From the NCBI RefSeq assembly GCF_020080835.1, contig NC_058164.1, positions 15,826,471-15,890,470 of the forward strand: 64,000 bases of DNA, read 5' to 3'. Shown piece after piece: positions 10,743 to 23,169 of this stretch. The position numbers and the translations under genes were made by a program. The notes beneath the pieces are model-generated. The model was not told where the DNA came from. It saw only the letters and a list, made by a program, of their open reading frames with translations, and ran no database searches. The DNA comes from Cotesia glomerata. Taxonomy: Eukaryota; Arthropoda; Insecta; Hymenoptera; Braconidae. Position 1 is the stretch's first letter, and every line of letters begins with the position of its first letter.

Positions 10743-11844
10743 AAAAATCCTAATAATCCAAAAAGTCGAGTAAACTCATTGCGATCAACTAAAACTAGTA
10801 CAACATCCATTTCGAGCTTCAAATCGGCTTGCTCCTCGACGTCTACTGCATCACCTACCGAGAACACTTTAAATTCTCATCGGTCTCCGATAACGCCAAA
10901 TCTTCTGTTGACTCCTGGTCACGACTCAGTATTCTCGTCACCCTCAACTTCGTCTGCAATGTCGCTCTTGCGTTCTGGCTGGTTAGAAAAATCCTTGGAT
11001 GACAAAATGACGGCTCTGATGGAGCAACTTTTAACATCTGAACAATCTATGAAGAAGAAGTTTGAAGAATTAAATACTCAATTTGAGGAATTGAAAATTG
11101 AACAGTCCAACACTGCCGAAAAGTTAAATAAAATTACGACGAATGTACAGGGAAATGCTGATGCCATCTCTAAGATTGATAGAGAATTCACTGAACTTAA
11201 AACTCAGGTGGCAGCTGACAAAGAATCAATTTATAATAAGCTATCTGATCTTAGAAAACCTAATTCTGAGGCGTGCTCCAGTTCATCTACCATCTTATCA
11301 GCGACGTAAAACACAGCTGAGTTGGTTATTCCAGGCATCCCAGACCCTGTCATTAATAAATTGTCTCCATCCGGTATTTCGACTGCTGTACTTAACTATT
11401 CAAGTCTACCTAGTTTAGCAAGTGATGTCCTGGCCACTCGAAAATTTGAGAGCAAGGCGAAGCGAAACACAATCAATCCTGGAAATCAACAAACACCTAC
11501 TATGCACTCGTTTCTTGTTTCTTTGAAATCGTCCCAAGAGACTTCATAATAGACACCAAGCGCAAAACAAGGCATCTTCTAGTTAAAGATATTTTCTCGG
11601 GCGTTATTGACAACAACTATACAGGGAGTATCTACATTAATGAATTTCTACATCCAGAAACTTACAAACTACTGTTGAAGACCAAGGAAAAGGCCAAAGC
11701 GTTAGAGTTCAAGTATGTCTGGGCTCGAAGTGGTCAGATTTTTGCAAATCTATCTCCTGATATTTGCTCTTCTTCTTTCGGTGGAACGCAAGTCTATAAG
11801 GACTTCTGTTGCAAACGTATTGGTAGCGTTCTAGGCAGCTTCTG
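10743..11844 (+). pseudogene. LINE ORF1 relic with coiled coil and FP25K-like C-terminal domain
   Basis: A Ser/Thr-rich N-terminus is followed by a predicted coiled coil (KKKFEELNTQFEELKIEQSN, heptad-like) and, after an in-frame TAA at 11307-11309, more of the same frame (LVIPGIP...LASDVLATRKF). A frameshift near 11,540 then leads into DFIIDTKRKTRHLLVKDIF and LLLKTKEKAKALEFKYVWAR-SGQIFA. This order is typical of ORF1-type proteins of several insect LINEs, whose C-terminus resembles the baculovirus FP protein domain. The role is RNA binding or chaperoning. The start codon is uncertain (no ATG at the open frame's 5' end), and no partner ORF2 follows. Non-functional. Confidence 0.6.
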
Positions 11845-12060
11845 ATGACAACATTGCTTCCACTAGTGAATCTGGTTGCATTCTCTGGTTCAGGATCCTC
11901 TCCAACTCTTCACGCTAGGGATCGAAACGAGGACATACAAAGAAGTTGCTCCGCATCTTCAGCTACTCCTGGGCAAGACGGGCACTCTGAAGAGTCATCG
12001 TGCTTAAAGCGGTCTAGATACTCTCGAAAACACCCGTGTACTGACAACATCTGCGTAAGA
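11845..12060. other. Unassigned; open frame without recognisable domain
   Basis: A 72-codon plus-strand frame (11845-12063, Ser-rich) follows the ORF1 relic. It shows no known motif and may be a continuation of the same dead element. Confidence 0.3.
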
Positions 12061-14125
12061 TAGTAATTGACCTCGTCGTGATTCCGGTTAAGCCAAATGT
12101 CGATCCGAAGTATGAGGCGGTGCGTCCACCTACCCTTCTCTGCAGCATCCCATTGTAGCTGCTATCGGCCTATGCTATTCTGCCGTTCTTCAATTCTAAG
12201 TTCTTCAGGGCTCAGTGCAGTTGACCTTTTTCGTTGGTAAAGGGCTCGTCTTTACTCTGCTAGAACTCTGAGAGGTAGGGTTCCGGCAATGACGCACACT
12301 GCTTCTTCTGATATAGTGCGGAAGGCACTAGCTACTCGTAGGGCACTCAGTCGATATACTGGTCCAGGTTTTCTCCATGATTCTTGGGTTTCCAGTGCAT
12401 CAGCCCAAATGGATATTCCGTAAGTGAGCACTGATGTGACTACTGATGACAATAGTAGCCTCTTGCTCTGCATTGGGTCTCCGATGTTAGGCATCAGCCG
12501 TGCGAGACTAGCCCTCACTACTGACGCTTTGGCACTGACGTGTTCCACCTGCTACTTGAAGTTGAGTCGGGCATCCAGCATCACTCCCAGATAACGGATA
12601 AATGGCTGTGATGTGATTTCTTGTTCTCCGACTCTCAACTTGATAGTATCTACCGTTTTTCTACTGGTGATGAGCACTGCCTCGGTTTTATGCTTGGCTA
12701 GTTGCAAGTTCACCATGTCCATCCACAAATTGACTCGTCTGATTGTAATATCAAATGCCAGTTCTATCTCGTCGAGGTGCTTTGCGACAGCTACGTCATT
12801 CACATATGCTACAAGTTTGACTCCCGTAGGCAAAGCTATTCTCAGGAGGCCATCATACATGAGGATCCATAGCAGAGGACCTAAAACTGATCCCTGTGGC
12901 ACTCCTGCGATGATTTTGTACTCTTCCGTACCGTTCTTCGTGTCATATTTCAGAACCCTTTCTCTACTCCTGCGACCAGTTCCTTCCAGCAGCGTCTTTT
13001 GCTTTCTTTAATGGCTTTGTTTAGTTTCCGACGGGCCTTTTTATACTTTGCCAACAGCTCTGCGGAGTTAGGTCGTTTGTAGCCACGCTGAGACATTCTT
13101 CTTTTTTTGAGACACTCTGAACGTAGAATGCTAATGTGATCGTTCCATCAGTGCACCAAAGCTCTTGTATCCATGCCACGTGTCTGAGACATACTGGCGT
13201 CGCAAGCCTGGGTGACTTCTCATTAGGTCCTTGGTCTTCTTTTCAACAGTTTCTACGATGATCGGATCGCACTCTAGGGCTACTACTAAAACAGTGAAGT
13301 CGAGAGATTTAACATTCTACCCAACCGCGCTGGCATTCCTGTTGACTCTTGTTAGATTCTGGCCAATTGTTATTTCCCATAGTATCGCACTATGGTCACT
13401 GGCTGTGTAGATGTTCAATACTTTCCAAGATAAACCTCTTCGAGCTAAACAACTGCTGAAAAATGTAAGGTCGACATTTGAGTTTGCCTCTCCCTTAGTA
13501 TACGTTGGCGTGTCACCGGTGATAAGGAGGATCACGTCCAGTGTGGTCATTGCCTCGAGAAGTGCTTTTCTACGTGTATTAGTGAACTTGCTGGACAGTC
13601 TGCTACCCAGGAATCGAAGTCACCAGCTATTGCCACGGGAAAGTGTTTTCTTGCATCCTCAGTTAGCCGATCAAGGAAGTCTTCAAACTGTTTATTAGAG
13701 AGACCAGGTGGTGCATAGCAACTGTAGAAGCGAAGGCCATCTACCCATGCTGCTACGAAGCCGGCTTCTTTATTGTTGACTGTTCTCTGAAAAGGACATT
13801 TACCGCAGGACCAGATGACGGGTTTGTTAGTGCTGTCGGAATTCCAGGGTTGGTTACTCAGGTGTTTATAAGGCTCACTTATAAGCGCTACGTCTGCCTC
13901 CAATTCGCGTGAGCAGGTCATGCGCAGCCTCACAATGATTGAGGTTGAGCTGCAATATGTTCATGTTCTTGGCTTCGTCATCTTCTGGAGCGCTTCTTGA
14001 AAGACGGGAGATTTGTTCGTGCCTGCATGGTGGGCCGCCTTTTCTAGGCCGTGCCGTTCAACGCACAGTGCACATTTAGCTGGATTTTTACAATCAGCAA
14101 TTTCGTTTCCTTCTTTTCCACAGAT
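12061..14125 (-). pseudogene. Degenerate R1-clade LINE (ORF1 tail, endonuclease, RT)
   Basis: Read on the minus strand. About 14,120-13,990 encodes an ORF1 tail with zinc-knuckle residues (CGKEGNEIADC, CALCVERHG). ORF2 then begins near 13,975 (NILQLNLNHCEAAHD) with endonuclease motifs SEPYKHL and VAIAGDFDSW, a GDTPTYTK...DLTF block and SDHSAI. RT motifs follow at 12.9-12.55 kb (PQGSVLGPLLW, AYVNDVAVA, RYLGVML) and the thumb at 12.5-12.25 kb. YVND replaces the catalytic YADD, and several frameshifts and deletions separate the parts; fingers/palm sequence between about 13.3 and 12.95 kb is largely missing. It differs from the NLTR-1/2 family and abuts repeat B2 at 14,126. Non-functional relic. 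Confidence 0.8.
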
Positions 14126-14603
<478 letters not shown>

Positions 14604-14631
14604 GACGGGAGTAGCTATGACTCTCTTAAGG
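14604..14631 (+). other. 28S rRNA fragment ending at the R2 insertion position
   Basis: CGGGAGTAGCTATGACTCTC followed by TTAAGG matches the highly conserved 28S segment immediately upstream of the site cut by R2 retrotransposons, with one visible difference (G for A in GTAACTATG). After TTAAGG the rDNA sequence (TAGCC...) is replaced by element sequence. The match is to conserved 28S from memory, not to this genome's rDNA. Confidence 0.75.
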
Positions 14632-15243
14632 GAGCGAGGGTGAACTTAAGAGAACATAGTTAAGCAAGCAATTCCCTTTTCGTGAGTCCTGCCATAAGTA
14701 AGGTAACATTGAAAGGCATCCCTCGATGCGTTACCCCAAACCAAAAATTGCTTCTGCGTTTTCGGTTGTAGGTGTAACCAGCTCCTATAACTTAAATAAG
14801 TTGGTCAAGACAACAAGGAACAGCCTCGGATAGGTGACGCACCCACGTTCGGTGGTCACCAAACTCGTCCGACCGTTCGACGGAGCGCCAAAATAGCCAA
14901 CCGCGTTTCTCCGAACGAGCTGCTATCTGACGTTCCCGTTCATCGCCGGCCCGCAAATTCGGGATCGCGAACGCGTTCGTGTAAGCCCGCGAAAGTAATA
15001 CGTATAAAACAGCTAATGCTTCTAGCTACGCGACCCTGTTTAGTTGAACTCACGCGATTGAATTTAGAAGAGGTAAATGCAAGTAGAAGGGGGGTTTCCG
15101 AATCTTGCTCGTGAAGCATCGACCGGCGAAGATGCCTAGGGACGATCAAAAACAACCTCAGAGGGTCCGCGAACTCGGCAAACTTAGATGTGCTCGCGCC
15201 GGGCGTTAGGTCAAATCAAAAGTCTCCGCACGTGACCCGGGGA
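14632..15243. other. Leader of the 28S-tagged element; no ORF1 found
   Basis: About 0.6 kb, less AT-rich than the surroundings. No open frame with zinc knuckles is present on the plus strand. It probably represents the 5' UTR, or the remains of a deleted ORF1. Confidence 0.5.
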
Positions 15244-18116
15244 ATGGGGGTTGAAGGTTTTCGAGTTTTGCAGGCGAATTTGCGGAACGACAGAGCTGGG
15301 ACTCTGGAGGCGAGTCAGTTGTGGGAGGAAAAACGTATTGATGTTCTCCTTCTACAAGAGCCATACGCAGCACATCGTAATAATAGTTTCAAAATACTTG
15401 GGTTCGGTTGCGGCATACAAGTTGCTGCGGAAACCAGGTCCAGGCCATATGCGGCCATTTGCTTAACAAATCCGAAATACCAATTGCTGGTTTTATCACA
15501 ACTTAGTACAACTCACTGCGTATACGCTCAGATCATGGGACCTGACACATCGTTCTTCGTAGTCTCGGCATATTTCCAGTATAAAGACAAAATAGACGTG
15601 CACTTGAAGAACTTAGAGAAGGTGGTCCGAGCACTGAGAGGGAAACGGGTATTAATATCAATGGACACGATCGCGAAATCCGAGAGATGGGGATCCGAGA
15701 CTGACGACGCGCGTGGCGAAAAGTTAGAGCAATTTATTGATGCACACGAGTTAGAGATAATCAACAATGCGAGGGAGGGTCCGACATTTGAATCAACTAA
15801 CGGGAGTTCGTATATCGATGTGACACTCGTCACGCCTAAACTCGCGAGTAGCATTCTTAGCTGGTCCATTAAGAGGAGTTGGGTGCAGAATACTGATCAC
15901 TATCCGATCGAGATCACTCTAGGAGCTAAATCAGGGGAGAAGGATGGCGTACAGGCGGACCCCAAAAGGTTTAACTTAACGTTGGACAATTGGGAAAAGT
16001 TTGACGAAATCCTTTTCTCGTGTGCATGCACAAACCTTGAGGGCCTTGGAGTGGAATCGGTTGAGGACCTGGAAAGGTATGCCTCTGCACTTGGCAAATC
16101 AATTTTAGAAGCTTGCAAAGCCGCGATCCCTCGTAGAAAAACCCATGTAAAAGCATACCCATGGTGGATCAGAAAACTAACACGCACGAAGAAGCTGGTG
16201 AACAAAGCCAGACGGGTATACCAAAGAAAAAGGGACGAATTAGTTAAAAATACCCTAAGCGTCAAATACAGAACACTACGTAAACAATACTCAACAGTCA
16301 TAAAGCGGACGAGGGAAAGCAGCTAGCGGGACTTCGTTACGAAGAAAGGTTATCAAGAAAAGTGGGGTCCTGTTTACAGAACCTGCGCAGAAAAAGTTAA
16401 AGTCAAAATTGCAATGTGCACACTAAATCGTAACGGAGCATCCATGGAAAACTTTAAGGAAACAGCCAGGTGCTTTCTCGAGACGCATATTGTAGACGAT
16501 GACCAGGACAACGAAACCCCCGAGCAGGAAAAGATTAGAGCCAACACAATTTTACTACCTGACACCGCGGACGCCGAACCGTTAACCCCGCGCGAACTGG
16601 ACAAGGTCTTAAAACACTTAAAAACAAGAAGGCCCCGGGGCCGGATTTGATAGAAAACGAGGTAGTCAAACGTGCAGGCGTTATCCTTCGCGACCAGTTC
16701 TTATAGTTATATAACGCTTGCTTGGCGCTAGGAGCATTCCCAAAAGAGTGGAAGAAGCGGGCAATTATAATGTTAGTTAAAAGCACCGATAAAAACGCAA
16801 ACAACCCTAAATCTTATCGGCCAATTTGCCTCCTTTCGAGTTTAGGTAAGGTGTTCGAGAAGCTCATCAAAGAGCGACTTACTACCACAGTCTTAACGGA
16901 GGGGAACATTTCGAGCCAACAGTTTGGTTTCACAGCCGAATAGTTGACGAAAGATGCAATCGTGGAGATGCGCCGATTTGTAGACTCTTCAGAGAAGAGA
17001 CTGGTGGTCGGACTTCTCTTCGATATCTCTGGCGCTTTCGACAACGTGTGGTGGCCGTTAGTACTCGAGGGCCTCAAGGCCAGAGGCTGCCCTAGCAACA
17101 TTTACGCGGTAATTTGGAATTATTTTGAGGACAGATCGGTCGCGCTGTCATGGGGTTTTGGTAGTGAATCGAAAACGCCGACGCAAGGGTGCCCGCAAGG
17201 ATCAGTACTAGGACCATTATTTTGGAACATCATGTTCGACGATCTCCTCAAGAAACTCGAACTGACAGAAACAAAGTAGGGTGATCGGGCGCATGCGGCG
17301 TATTGCGCCAGCGGAATAGGGATTGCGATACCCAGCTATGTCCACCATATACAAGGGTTTCTTTATGCCAGTCGTCACATATGCGGCGGCAGCTTGGAGT
17401 GACCGTTGCGATAAGGAGGACTGGAGACATCTTCGAGCACTACAGCGTCAGGCGCTAATAACAACAACTACTTCCTACAGGACAGTTTCGCTTGACGGGA
17501 TTGCGTTGTCGCGGGTGCATTGCCCATTCAGCTCGTAATAGACGAACGGTCCGCGAGATACAACCTCCGTATCGGCAAACAGGCTACCCTTGGAAACGTC
17601 ACCGTGCAGCCAGATGCGGAGAATCGCCTTGTAACCCTTAGAACCGAAACCATACGTCGGTGGCAAGAACAATGGGACACATCAGAGAACGGCCGCGAAA
17701 CTAAAATCTTCTTCCCAGACGTAGCAGAGTATCTAACAAACAAATAGATCAGCCCTAACTTCTGGCTGACCCACATCCTAACCAGCCACGGTTGCTTTAA
17801 AGAATATCAATTCAAGTACGAACATACGGATAGTAAATTCTGCGACGAGTGTAGGGAAAATGGGTTAGGAGAAAGGGTCGACAACATGGAGCACTTAATG
17901 CTCGAATGCCATGAGTACGAGCCTCAACGCGAGGTGCTCAAAGACATATGGGGTGGGAACGCGGAGTGGGCGAGCATTGCGCGTGCGATTGCCACATCCC
18001 AAAGTAACTTCAAGCTTTTAAAAGGTTTCAGTAAAGTAGTAATGTGTTGCAAACTCCAAACTCAACTAGCTAACGAAAACGTGACTAGGGACGAGACTCA
18101 ACAGACATCCACCTAG
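15244..18116 (+). pseudogene. R1-clade ORF2: endonuclease, RT lacking YADD, CCHC
   Basis: From ATG 15,244: APE-type endonuclease (FRVLQANLRN, LLLQEPYA, STNGSSYIDVTLV, NTDHYPIE) in one open frame to 16,324. The usual GDFNA is altered to SMDTIA, losing a catalytic-motif residue. RT segments follow in several frames (KEWKKRAIIMLVKS, SYRPICLLSSLGKVFEKL, FDISGAFDNVWWP, TQGCPQGSVLGPLFW). Close to 17,277 the sequence jumps from DDLLKKLELTETK past where the catalytic YADD and palm should be, so this part is deleted. The thumb (YKGFFMPVVTYAAAAW) and a C-terminal CCHC-like module (CDECRENG...NMEHLMLEC) remain. Stops at 16,324 and 16,941 and frameshifts add to the damage. Without YADD it cannot polymerise. 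Confidence 0.88.
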
Positions 18117-18621
18117 GTAGAGTCGGAGCGCCTAGGCACAAGTAATATGCTGCACACAATTGTGAGGACAGTATAGACCTTTGGATGACTGCCGTAGAAT
18201 AAGATAGGGAAATGACCACAAACTACACAAGTGCCTGGGCACCCCACACATGCAAACACTTACACATAGAATCATATTTTACACACAACACATTGCACAA
18301 ACAACATGGTCTTCTATCGACTCCGCCTCCCCGTGGTCCCCACTGGATACTGCTCATATTCTGTGGGTACATCTCGATGTGCCACAGGGAATGAATTGCC
18401 AGGGGAGTTGATGAGAGTTGCACACACTTACAATTATACGCAACTCTTGCAGCTGTTCAATGAATGTGTATAAACACAAAAGAGCAGCGGTTTTTCCTTG
18501 TCCGCGATCTTGGCTGTTTTTTCGTAATGGTGAGGGAAGGACAAATATACGTGCGTGAATAGCTCTTTTGAGCCCAGGAAACGGCCTTTTCGGAGATAGG
18601 CGAAAGCCTCGCCATATATTC
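18117..18621. other. 3' region of the 28S-tagged element
   Basis: About 0.5 kb from the ORF2 stop to the target duplication. No poly(A), no second 28S block and no coding frame are seen. The stretch around 18,480-18,620 has a different texture from the rest and could be a separate co-inserted piece. Confidence 0.5.
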
Positions 18622-19700
18622 TTCGTTCGAGAGATATCGTGAACGAAAGTAAACCTAAAAAAGTGATTTTTCGGGATTACTCCAAGATTTTTGGTTCGAT
18701 CAATTAAAACCTGAAAATAACTTATGAGGACGATAAAACTGTGACGAATTCCGCCAACCGCGTAAAAATCGGTTGATCCATTCAAAAGTTATTGCGATTT
18801 GAAATGTCTAAAAATAGTGTTCTATGAAACTTCTATCAGACTTTTGAGCTGGGAGAGCTCAAATGTATAGAAATATCATATCTTTGAACTCAGCGAGCTC
18901 AAAATATCACATAAATTATATTTTGAGCTCAAAAATCTCAAAAATATCATAAGTACAATTTTAAGCGCCCAGGTATGGAATTAGCGGGAAGTTGCAGGGA
19001 TGGCCTTTAGGGTAAACCGTTCTTCTAATTTTTTTAACATAACTTTGTCATTCCTCCTCGGATCGTTTTTGATGATATAAAATAATTTTTAGAGCTTAAA
19101 AAACCACGTCGATCGCCGCCAAGAACGTAGAAATCGGTTGATTGGTTCGAGAGATATCCTCGATAAAATATTTGGAAACAAGTGTTTTTTTAATATAACT
19201 CCGACATTTTTTGAAATAACTTTTAAACGGATGCACTGAACAATTCCAAAAACTAATCAGCTATTAGCATGAAAAAATTACGTCGATTGCCGTCATGCCA
19301 ATCAAAATTGGTCAATTCGTTCAAGAGATATCATGAACAAAAGAAAACCGAAAAAAGTGTTTTTTTGGAATTACTTCAAATTTCCTAGTTTGATCAATTC
19401 AAACTTGAAAATTCTTTATGAAACTAAAAAAATTGCGTCAAATGCTGCCAACCGCGTGAAAATCGGTTGATTGATTCAAAAGTTAGTGCGGTTTGAAAAT
19501 TAAAAAAATATTGTTCTGTGAAAACTCTATCAGACTTTTGAGCTCGAAGAGCTTAAAAGCATAGAAAAGCTTAAAATAACACATAAATTGTATTTTTGAG
19601 CTAGGAGAGCTCAAAAACATTATTAGTGCAGTTTTATGCACCTAGGAATGGAATTAGCGGGAAGTTGCACGGATGGCCTTCAGGGTCTACCGTTTTTCTA
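18622..19700 (+). repeat. Family B repeats: rest of B2 plus a second partial copy
   Basis: B2 resumes at the duplicated TTCGTTCGAGAGATAT and runs to AGCGGGAAGTTGCAGGGATG and GTAAACCGTTCTTCTAATTT (about 19,030). A second, 5'-truncated B copy follows to about 19,700 with the same order of blocks. Both contain palindromic GAGCTC...GAGCTC motifs. Confidence 0.85.
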
Positions 19701-20200
19701 ATTTTTTTTTCTTATTTTTGGTGCCATAATTTATTTGATAATAAAAGTTCTAAAAATTATAAAATATCTGCTCAATTAATTTTCATGGCCTTAACAGCAC
19801 AGTCGGTCTCACTCAGTCTCATGCGCGTAGTTAATGCTTTCGACCTCTCACGCACGGAGGTATTAAAATTTAGTTTAGGGAATGATAGGCCCCTCGAATC
19901 GGTCTGTCTTCTTGTCAAAGGTTTTAAAATAGTTGTCTGGTAAACATATATAAAAATGGAGCGTCAGAATTTACGTGAAGTTAACTAATTATTTTAAGAG
20001 CTTTAAAGCGTCTGCAAAGCAATATGGCCGATGGAAAGTGTCTGGAAGTATTGGCAACTTATTTGTAACTATATATTCTAAAACATAAATAAAAGTCAGC
20101 CATGAGAATTTACGTGACGCAAGTAATGTTTTTATGTACCTTGATCACCTGATACCTGGAAATTGGCCGTTTGACCAAGCTAGCAAGTAGGCATACGATC
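19701..20200. other. No gene seen
   Basis: AT-rich sequence between the B repeats and the Gypsy relic. A 105-codon frame at 19,626-19,943 starts inside the B repeat and has no recognisable motif. Confidence 0.4.
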
Positions 20201-20249
20201 GTAGTACATACTAACACTACTCAATCGTCTACATTCCATCCGTCAGAAA

Positions 20250-20680
20250 AAATGGGACGTCTGGTGGCCCTGGGGTCTCGGACTATAAGACAACGAGCAA
20301 ATGATAGTATAGAAAAGTATGCTCATTATGAGAAAATTAGATTCGATAAAAATAAAGCTAAAGTCAATAAATTTAAAATCGGAGACCATGTTTTGATTAG
20401 AGATGAAGAACGTAATCAGACGAAACTTGACAGAAAATTCAGAGGTCCATTTGTGGCAACAGAATTACTTGATAATGACAGGTACGAACTAAAATCTTTG
20501 AGAAATAATAGGAGTTTTAAGTATAGTCATGATAAGTTGAGAGAAATGCCTGAGATTCATATTTCTATTGAGTTGGATGTCTGCTCGGACAATGAAAGTT
20601 GTGCCGAAGAGACTGTTGAGGCGGGTCCTGAAAGAGGGACTATGGTAGAAAGAGAGACCACCAATGACGCGGCGCACTGA
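20250..20680 (+). pseudogene. Ty3/Gypsy integrase C-terminal relic
   Basis: An open frame encodes IRQRANDSIEKYAHYEKIRF, then KFKIGDHVLIRDEERNQTKL-DRKFRGPFVATELL...YKYSHDKLREMP-like sequence (here FKYSHDKLREMP). This is the chromodomain-like GPY/F end of Gypsy integrases, which contacts target DNA during insertion. An acidic tail of about 45 residues follows to TGA at 20,678-20,680. The catalytic D,D35E core and everything upstream are absent and no ATG fits, so this is the 3' remnant of a Gypsy pol gene. Confidence 0.82.
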
Positions 20681-21606
20681 TGGCTGTCGGTCATGGACCT
20701 GGAATTATTTTTGTATTTTTGAATTCGCACATGCATCAGTTTGTAGTCGCAACTGCAAGCTAAATCAGTGGCTAATGTTAGTTTGATCAGGGCGCGATGG
20801 GCAGCTGATGATGCAGCAGGCAGTTACTTGTACAACTACAAGATATGTTTGATACTGTATGCGGCATATAGAGTAGCCTAGAGAGAGTGCAAAGGTCTAT
20901 TGGCGGAGGAAAATAAAATGTTATTTGATAATTGTATGATAAGGAATAATGATTGACGGCTTTTCGATCTCTTGAGTACTATACGATAACTCCTTAGTAT
21001 AATAAATAGTTAGTGGATTTCTGTTACTAGGAAGGACTTCTAAAATCTTTCTTGTGTAGTTTACCTTTTCCAAAAGGTTTTATAATGAGCTAGGTCAGTT
21101 AAGACCAAAACTAAAAAACCAGATGCTCATAAAAGCGATGAGTAGGAAGTTTCTCAGAAGGACTCTGAGAAAGATTCAGAAACCACCGGGGGAAAGACTA
21201 GGCACTAATGGTAGTTGTTGGAAGTCGCACCACTTGCATCAGGCTGGAGGTCACAATGGCAAATCAAGGCTGGTTTAGCCAGGGTGTGATGGGCAGTAGA
21301 TGATGTGGTGGCGATAAGAACAGATTTTTCTCTTGAGGTCGCACCACTTTCTCCTAGCTGTAAGTCGTACAAGCAAATCTGGAGTGATTTGGCTAGGGTG
21401 CGACGGGCCGGTTGGTGAAGTGACGGGGGCCAGAGATGAAGTTGTAAGCTGCACTACATGTGTCATATATGGTTGACAATGTGGCGGGGGCTTGAGGTGT
21501 ACATAGTTAGATTACTATGTTGATACACAGTTTTGCTGTATAAAGTATACAGTTGCAGACCATTGTGACTGCTAAGGTTCTATCCCTGGGGGGGGAGGGA
21601 GGGGGG
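20681..21606 (+). repeat. Gypsy 3' region with three diverged ~100-bp repeats and purine tract
   Basis: Units resembling GTCGCACCACTT...CAAAT(C)...GGGTGYGAYGGGC...GATG are visible near 20,740-20,835, 21,214-21,312 and 21,325-21,432. A strong polypurine tract (GGGGGGGAGGGAGGGGGGTG) lies at about 21,589-21,608, suggesting the end of the internal region and a truncated 3' LTR beginning TGAACATAGCC. No second LTR is available for comparison, so the LTR call is weak. Confidence 0.4.
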
Positions 21607-21608
21607 TG

Positions 21609-21934
21609 AACATAGCCTGCATGTTATCGCTGGAATAGACAATCGTAGAAATTTTGAAAAGGCATCCTCAAGAAGCTAAGTCTATTAGATTTGATAGTCG
21701 AAAGTTTTTGTTACTCAAATGAATCTGAACAAAGAAAAGTTATTTTTTTCAAAAAAAAATATAACATAGCTTGTAATGAAATATTTAGAAATACACCTGA
21801 GGGCGTGTCATTGTCAGAATGGTCGTATCGACGAATAAAGTACAGCGGAGTATTTTCCGACAAAGTGATGAGAATATTCCAGGGTTGCAAATAATGCATT
21901 AAAAAAATAATTGAATTAACATTCAAATTAAAAT
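21609..21934. other. Possible truncated 3' LTR of the Gypsy copy; otherwise no gene
   Basis: Follows the purine tract and ends at repeat B3. Short open frames on both strands lack motifs. Confidence 0.3.
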
Positions 21935-22115
21935 TTTTAACTTCCCGCTAAGAAAATCGAAGATTTTCAAAAATCGGGAAGTTATTGTTTTCACCCCGTT
22001 TTGCAAAAATCGAGTTTTCATCAGATCTCGACGTTTGAAGGTCACAGGAAGCTTCCCTGACTATCCCCGCGAGGTTGTCACGGTGTCTGTATGTATCTAT
22101 GTATGTATGTGTGTG

Positions 22116-22147
<32 letters not shown>

Positions 22148-22855
22148 AAAGTATGTGAACCGCTTATAACTTTTGAACGGCTTGACCGATTTCATCGCAG
22201 TTGGAGCCACTCGAAAGGGCTTGACCAAACTTAGATTTTGAAAATTATTTGGACCGATTCAGATCAATAAATTTTGAGAAATCTTAAAAAAACTGAAAAA
22301 AAAAATTTTTTCAAATGTGATTTTTTTGGAATAACTTTTAAACGGCTTGAAGGTTCAATTCCAAAAACTAATCAGCTCTTAACCTCAAAAAACCACGTCG
22401 ATCGCCACCAGTCCGGTTAAAATCGGTTGATTCGTTCGAGAGATATCGTGAACGAAAGAAAACCGAAAAAAGTGTTTTTTCGAAATAACTCCAAAATTAC
22501 TAGCGCGATCAATTCAAAATTTAAGATTCTTTGTGAGGCTTGAAAAACTGCGTCGAATTCTTCTAACCGCGTAAAAATCGGTTTATTCATTCAAAAGTTA
22601 TTGCGGTTTAAAAATTCAAAAAATAGTGTCTTATCAAATCTCTATCAAACTTTTGAGCTCGAAGAGCTTTAAAGCATAGGAAAGCAATTTCTTTGAGCTC
22701 AGAGAGCTCAAAATAACCCATAAATTATATTTTTGAGCTCGAAGAGCTCAAATCGTCATTGGTGCAATTTTAAGCGCCTAAGTATGGAATTAGCGGGAAG
22801 TTGCAGGGATGGCCTTCAGGGTCAACAGTTTTCCTAATTTTTTTTTTATTTTGTA
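21935..22855 (+). mobile_element. B3: apparently full-length family B element
   Basis: Begins TTAACTTCCCGCTAAGAAAA and ends GCGGGAAGTTGCAGGGATGG...AACAGTTTTCCTAATTTT, so a 12-bp AACTTCCCGCTA is present inverted near both ends. The left end folds on itself (AACTTCCCG...CGGGAAGTT). Inside are (TATG)n(GT)n, three CGTCGATCGCC/TTCGAGAGATAT-type blocks and three GAGCTC palindromes. No coding capacity. About ten partial copies lie in this window in both orientations. Superfamily unassigned. Confidence 0.85.
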
Positions 22856-23100
22856 ATCCCGAAAATTTTAATTAAAAATAGTTTTTAAATTTCTAATCCC
22901 AAATACTGGATTAAAAAATTAAAAATAAATTTTTAATCCCAAAAATCAGATTTAAAATTAAAAACAAAAATTTTAATCCTAAATACTTAATTAAAAATTA
23001 AAAAAAAAATTTTAATCCCAAGTACGGAATAAAATAATTTTTTTAATCTCAGATACTGGATTAAAAATTAATTTTTCGATCTAGAATATTTTTGTTATCA
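22856..23100. repeat. Short tandem repeat, about 40-50 bp period
   Basis: Five diverged copies of AATCCCAAATACTGGATTAA separated by A/T-rich spacer. No coding potential. Confidence 0.6.
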
Positions 23101-23169
23101 AAGTATTTTTCATTTCTAATTTGGGATAAAGAAGCAACAAAAATTTTTTATTTCTTACAGAAATCGAAT

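Larger units (their letters stand above)
14604..18621 (+). mobile_element. R1-clade LINE insertion with 28S-derived 5' tag and 16-bp TSD
   Basis: TTCGTTCGAGAGATAT occurs at 14,588-14,603 and again at 18,622-18,637, and B sequence continues smoothly across, so this is one 4.0-kb insertion. It starts with 28S-like sequence (14,604-14,631), then a roughly 0.6-kb leader without ORF1, ORF2 (15,244-18,116), and a 0.5-kb 3' region that lacks a poly(A) tail. A 3' end with no tail is common among rDNA-type R elements. The missing ORF1 suggests an internal deletion or a defective template. Confidence 0.85.
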
